DNA of 64,000 bases, from contig NZ_JAAKGV010000018.1 in assembly GCF_011043735.1 (NCBI RefSeq), positions 124,001 to 188,000 of the forward strand. Reading direction: 5' to 3'. The notes under the pieces are model-generated. The model did not search any database. It was not told the origin of the DNA and was given only the letters and a program-made list of their open reading frames with translations. Origin of the DNA: Methylobacterium sp. DB0501 (GTDB lineage: Bacteria > Pseudomonadota > Alphaproteobacteria > Rhizobiales > Beijerinckiaceae). Both the position numbers and the translations under genes were made by a program. Positions 60,990 to 64,000 of the stretch are shown here, piece by piece (the first letter of the stretch is position 1; each line of letters begins with the position of its first letter).

Positions 60990-62123
60990 ATGGCCGAGCG
61001 ACCGAAGACGGGCCGGGCGAGGCGAGCGCGCCTGACCGGCCTCAGGACTTGGCGGGAGAGAGGGACGGCCATCCGCCCGGCGGCTCTGGCCGCGATGGTG
61101 CTCGTGTCTCCGCCGGGATCCGGGGCCCGTGCCGCGGAGCCGATCCGCCTGACGGTTGTCGGCGGCCTCGCCGGCGTGAGCCAGTACAAGCAGCTCGAGC
61201 AGCCGTTCTGGCAGACGGAGATCGGCGAACGCACGGGCGGCCGCCTCACGGTGAGCATCCGTCCCTTCAACGAGAGCGGCCTGCGCGGGGAGGACATGCT
61301 CCAGCTGATGCGGCTCGGCGTCGTGCCCTTCGGCACGGCGCTGCTGGCCGTGGCGGCCGGGGACGAGCCCGAGCTGAATGCCGTGGATCTGCCGGCGATC
61401 AATCCCGACATGGCGGCGCTGAAGCAGACCGTCGCGGTCTACCGGGACCACCTGCGCCAGGTGCTGCGGGAGCGCTACGGCATCGAGCTCCTCGGCATCT
61501 ACGCCTATCCGGCCCAGGTCCTGTTCTGCACCCGCGCGTTCACCGGCCTGTCCGACCTGAGCGGCCGGCGCGTCCGCACCTCGTCCGTGGGGCAATCCGA
61601 GCTGATGGCCGCCCTCGGGGCGATGCCGGTCATCATCCCGTTCGCCGAGACGACGGCGGCGTTGCGGGACGGGGTCGCCGATTGCGCGATCACCGGCACG
61701 CTGAGCGGCTACGAGATCGGTCTGGCGGACGTCGCGACCCACGTTCACGCCATGGCGATCAGCTGGGGCATGTCGTTCTTCGGCGCGAACATCGCGGCCT
61801 GGCGGGCGCTCCCTGCCGATCTGCGGGAGGCGGTGCGCCAGGGCGTCGCCGACCTGGAGCGGCGGATCTGGAAGCAGGCGGAGGACGACACCGCGCGGGG
61901 CCTCGCCTGCGCCACCCAATCGCCCGCCCAATCGCTCTGCCCGGGCGCGCCGCGCAACCCGATGACGCTGGTGCCGCTCACCCCCGGCGATGCCGAGCGA
62001 CGGCGCCGCCTCCTCACCGAGACGGTGCTGCCGCGCTGGATCGAGCGCTGCGGCGACGCCTGCGTCGCGGCCTGGAACACGACGCTGAAGCCCGCGCTCG
62101 GGGTCACGGCGAAGGCCGAATGA
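60990..62123 (+). CDS. TRAP-type (DctP-like) periplasmic substrate-binding protein
   Basis: 377 residues. A long Arg-rich start, then a hydrophobic segment ending in GARAAEPIRLTV, gives an exported protein. The DctP pattern is visible: LQLMRLGVVPFGTALLAV, GRRVRTSSVGQSELMAALGA, and SFFGANIAAWRALPADLREAV. The conserved arginine for carboxylate binding is probably in RRVRTS. AGGAGG sits eight bases before ATG 60990; the longer frame to 60936 lacks a site. No DctQ or DctM membrane genes are nearby; instead a PAS-GGDEF receptor gene follows 30 bases later, so it may serve as a ligand-sensing partner. Confidence 0.85.
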   Translation: MAERPKTGRARRARLTGLRTWRERGTAIRPAALAAMVLVSPPGSGARAAEPIRLTVVGGLAGVSQYKQLEQPFWQTEIGERTGGRLTVSIRPFNESGLRGEDMLQLMRLGVVPFGTALLAVAAGDEPELNAVDLPAINPDMAALKQTVAVYRDHLRQVLRERYGIELLGIYAYPAQVLFCTRAFTGLSDLSGRRVRTSSVGQSELMAALGAMPVIIPFAETTAALRDGVADCAITGTLSGYEIGLADVATHVHAMAISWGMSFFGANIAAWRALPADLREAVRQGVADLERRIWKQAEDDTARGLACATQSPAQSLCPGAPRNPMTLVPLTPGDAERRRRLLTETVLPRWIERCGDACVAAWNTTLKPALGVTAKAE

Positions 62124-62153
62124 GCATGGGGTCCCGTCCGCATTTGGCGACTG

Positions 62154-64000
62154 ATGATGTGGCGTAAGTTCAAGCTGGCGATCGTCGCCGGAACGATCCT
62201 CATCCTGGCGCTGCTGGCTGCCGGCACGACGCTGCTCCTGAGCAATGCCGAGCGGACCGCCCGCCAGGCGGCGCGGGCCGGTCTCGAGCGCTCGGCGCAG
62301 GCGGTCGAGACCGCCTTCAACCGCCAGGTGCTGCAGGTCGACGGCGCGCTCGCCAGCCTTCCCGCGCTCTTCGCCGGCCTGGCCCCGGGCGGCGCGATCA
62401 CGCCCGATGCCGCGACCCAGCTCCTGCGCGGCCTGAATTTCCAGACCCTCGCCTTCCGCGACCTCTACCTCGTCGGGGCGGATGGGGTGATCTGGGCGGC
62501 GACCCGGCGGCGGGGGGCGGGCCGGCCGCTCCCCTTCGGCATGGCGGAGTTCAACCAGACCCGGACGATCGGCTCGAGCGCGGTGTTCGGACCGGTGCGC
62601 AACCAGGTCACGGGTGACTGGTCGCTCTATGTCGGGCGCCTGATCGAGCTGCCGCCAGCCGGAGAGACCAAGGCCGGGGAGGTTCTGGCCGTCGCGGAGG
62701 TGCCGCTGCCGGTCCTCACCCGGGGGCTCGCCGAGACGGGCCTCCAGCCCGGCCTGCGCGTGGCGCTCCAGCGCCGGGGAGGCCAGCTGATCGCCAGCCT
62801 GCCGCACGACGAGGTGGGCATGGGCCGGGTGCAGGCGGTACGGTTCGACGGCTTGAGGGCCGACGGCCGCGCCTTCGTCCTGCCCGAGACCGGCGGGCCC
62901 GACGCCGCCTTCGCGGTCGTCCGGCCGACGCTGTACGGCAACATCTTCGTCGGGCTCACCATTCCGCGGGACGTGGCCATGGCGGACGGGCGCCGCGATC
63001 GCGTCCGCCTGCTCGCCACCACGGGCGCGGGCGCGGTCCTGATCGTCGCCTTCGCCGTGGCGCTCCTCGTCGCCCTGCGCGGGCGCGAGCGGCTCGATGC
63101 CGAGCGGACCCGCGCCAGCACGGTCCTGACGAACGCGATCGAGGCGATGTCCGACGGCTTCGTCATGTGGGACGAGAACGACCGACTCGTGACCTGGAAC
63201 CGGCGCTACTGCGACCTCTACGCCGAGAGCGCTCCCTTCATCGTCAAGGGCGCGCTGTTCGAGGACGTCATCCGCCGGGGTGCCGAGGCCGGGCAGTACC
63301 CGCAGGCGGAAGGGCGCATCGATGCGTTCGTCCGGGAGACGGTCGCCTGGCACCGCGCATGCAGCGGCACGATCGAGCGCCAGCTGCCCGGCGGGCAGTG
63401 GCTGCTGATCACGGAAAGGCGCACGGCGGACGGGTGCACGGTCGGAATCCGCACCGACATCACGGCGTTGCGGCTCGCCCTCGCCGACCTCGCCGCCGCC
63501 ACCCGGCGCGCGAACGAGGCCGCCGAGGAGGCCATGAGGCAGAACGCCATCCTGAGCGAGCGCGAGGGCCGGATCCGCTTCCTGGCGCACCACGACCCGC
63601 TCACCCGGTTGCCCAACCGGGTGCTGTTCCGCAGCGAGCTCGACGTGGCTCTGCGGGCGATCCAGGAGCAGAGTGGAAGCGTCGCGGTCCTGTATCTCGA
63701 TCTCGACCGCTTCAAGGACGTCAACGACACGCTGGGACACCCGGCCGGCGACGAGCTCCTGCGGCTCGTGGCGGAGCGCCTGCGGGCCTGCACCGGCCAC
63801 ACGGTCGTGGCCCGGCTCGGCGGCGACGAGTTCGCGCTGATCTGCGCGTCGTCCGACCTCCCGACCGAGGCCGAGGCGCTGAGCCGGCGCCTCATCGCGG
63901 AGATGCGCTGCCCCTACGACGTGTTCGGCCACGCGGTCGTCACCGGGGCGAGCATCGGCATCGCGGTCGCGACCGCGGGCGACCTCGACGGCGACACGCT
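62154..64000 (+). CDS. Membrane PAS-GGDEF diguanylate cyclase, 3' end cut by window
   Basis: The frame runs from ATG 62154 through the end of the window (616 codons visible). TM1 at residues 8-30, an extracytoplasmic sensor region of about 250 residues (VETAFNRQVLQVDGALASL, then YLVGADGVIWAATRR, dCache-like), TM2 at about 285-305, a PAS domain from about 320 (AIEAMSDGFVMWDENDRLVT), a coiled linker and a GGDEF domain from about 477 (LAHHDPLTRLPNRVLF) with intact LGGDEFAL near 553-560. An EAL domain may follow beyond the window. It should make c-di-GMP in response to a periplasmic signal, perhaps delivered by the binding protein just upstream. Confidence 0.9.
   Translation, partial: MMWRKFKLAIVAGTILILALLAAGTTLLLSNAERTARQAARAGLERSAQAVETAFNRQVLQVDGALASLPALFAGLAPGGAITPDAATQLLRGLNFQTLAFRDLYLVGADGVIWAATRRRGAGRPLPFGMAEFNQTRTIGSSAVFGPVRNQVTGDWSLYVGRLIELPPAGETKAGEVLAVAEVPLPVLTRGLAETGLQPGLRVALQRRGGQLIASLPHDEVGMGRVQAVRFDGLRADGRAFVLPETGGPDAAFAVVRPTLYGNIFVGLTIPRDVAMADGRRDRVRLLATTGAGAVLIVAFAVALLVALRGRERLDAERTRASTVLTNAIEAMSDGFVMWDENDRLVTWNRRYCDLYAESAPFIVKGALFEDVIRRGAEAGQYPQAEGRIDAFVRETVAWHRACSGTIERQLPGGQWLLITERRTADGCTVGIRTDITALRLALADLAAATRRANEAAEEAMRQNAILSEREGRIRFLAHHDPLTRLPNRVLFRSELDVALRAIQEQSGSVAVLYLDLDRFKDVNDTLGHPAGDELLRLVAERLRACTGHTVVARLGGDEFALICASSDLPTEAEALSRRLIAEMRCPYDVFGHAVVTGASIGIAVATAGDLDGDT

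Overview
The window looks like a chromosome segment of a Methylobacterium-type alphaproteobacterium (inference). It is about 70% GC apart from a few AT-rich islands, has a MucR/Ros-family regulator, a BciA-type 8-vinyl reductase of bacteriochlorophyll synthesis, and many LysR- or GntR-controlled catabolic clusters. No rRNA, tRNA, CRISPR array, transposase or integrase was recognised.

Layout. 1-3 kb: phosphate module (DUF47 protein, PiT permease, secreted PAP2 acid phosphatase). 3.7-5.9 kb: orphan SsuA-like binding protein and an Old Yellow Enzyme. 5.9-11.7 kb (minus): a two-gene RADAR-type anti-phage locus, P-loop ATPase RdrA then adenosine-deaminase-fold RdrB, with an AT-rich upstream region. 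12.6-20.1 kb: MdtABC-like RND efflux operon. 20.3-21.2 kb: Xre/RES toxin-antitoxin pair. 21.5-25.9 kb: LysR regulator divergent from a RuBisCO-like protein, DUF1537 kinase and SDR, resembling 3-oxo-isoapionate catabolism. 26.4-31.1 kb: gamma-glutamyltransferase, zinc-ligand-less MucR, small proteins, and a 3-hydroxyisobutyrate-dehydrogenase/carboxymuconolactone-decarboxylase pair.

31-50.7 kb is one large catabolic region: dienelactone-hydrolase-like protein and LysR; a minus operon of two CoA-transferases, an alpha/beta-hydrolase, an MFS permease and two isochorismatase-like hydrolases; a second minus operon (ICL/PEP-mutase lyase, LeuC/LeuD-like hydratase, NitT/TauT ABC importer); and a GntR/UTRA regulator divergent from a third CoA-transferase and an HMG-CoA-lyase-family enzyme. 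I see related 12-bp operators (nTGTCCGGACAA-like) at three promoters here, suggesting that the GntR protein links all three units. The likely chemistry is hydration, CoA activation and retro-aldol cleavage of a branched C5/C6 dicarboxylate (inference).

51.4-56.6 kb (minus): three low-GC glycosyltransferases, one GlfT2-like and one with an N-terminal galectin-like domain, probably acquired surface-glycan genes. 57.4-60.3 kb: BciA and a Tat-exported epoxide-hydrolase-like enzyme. 61-64 kb: a TRAP-type periplasmic binding protein next to a membrane PAS-GGDEF protein that runs off the window. Palindromic and dispersed repeats lie at 3.7, 26.0-26.3, 47.6 and 58.9-59.0 kb.
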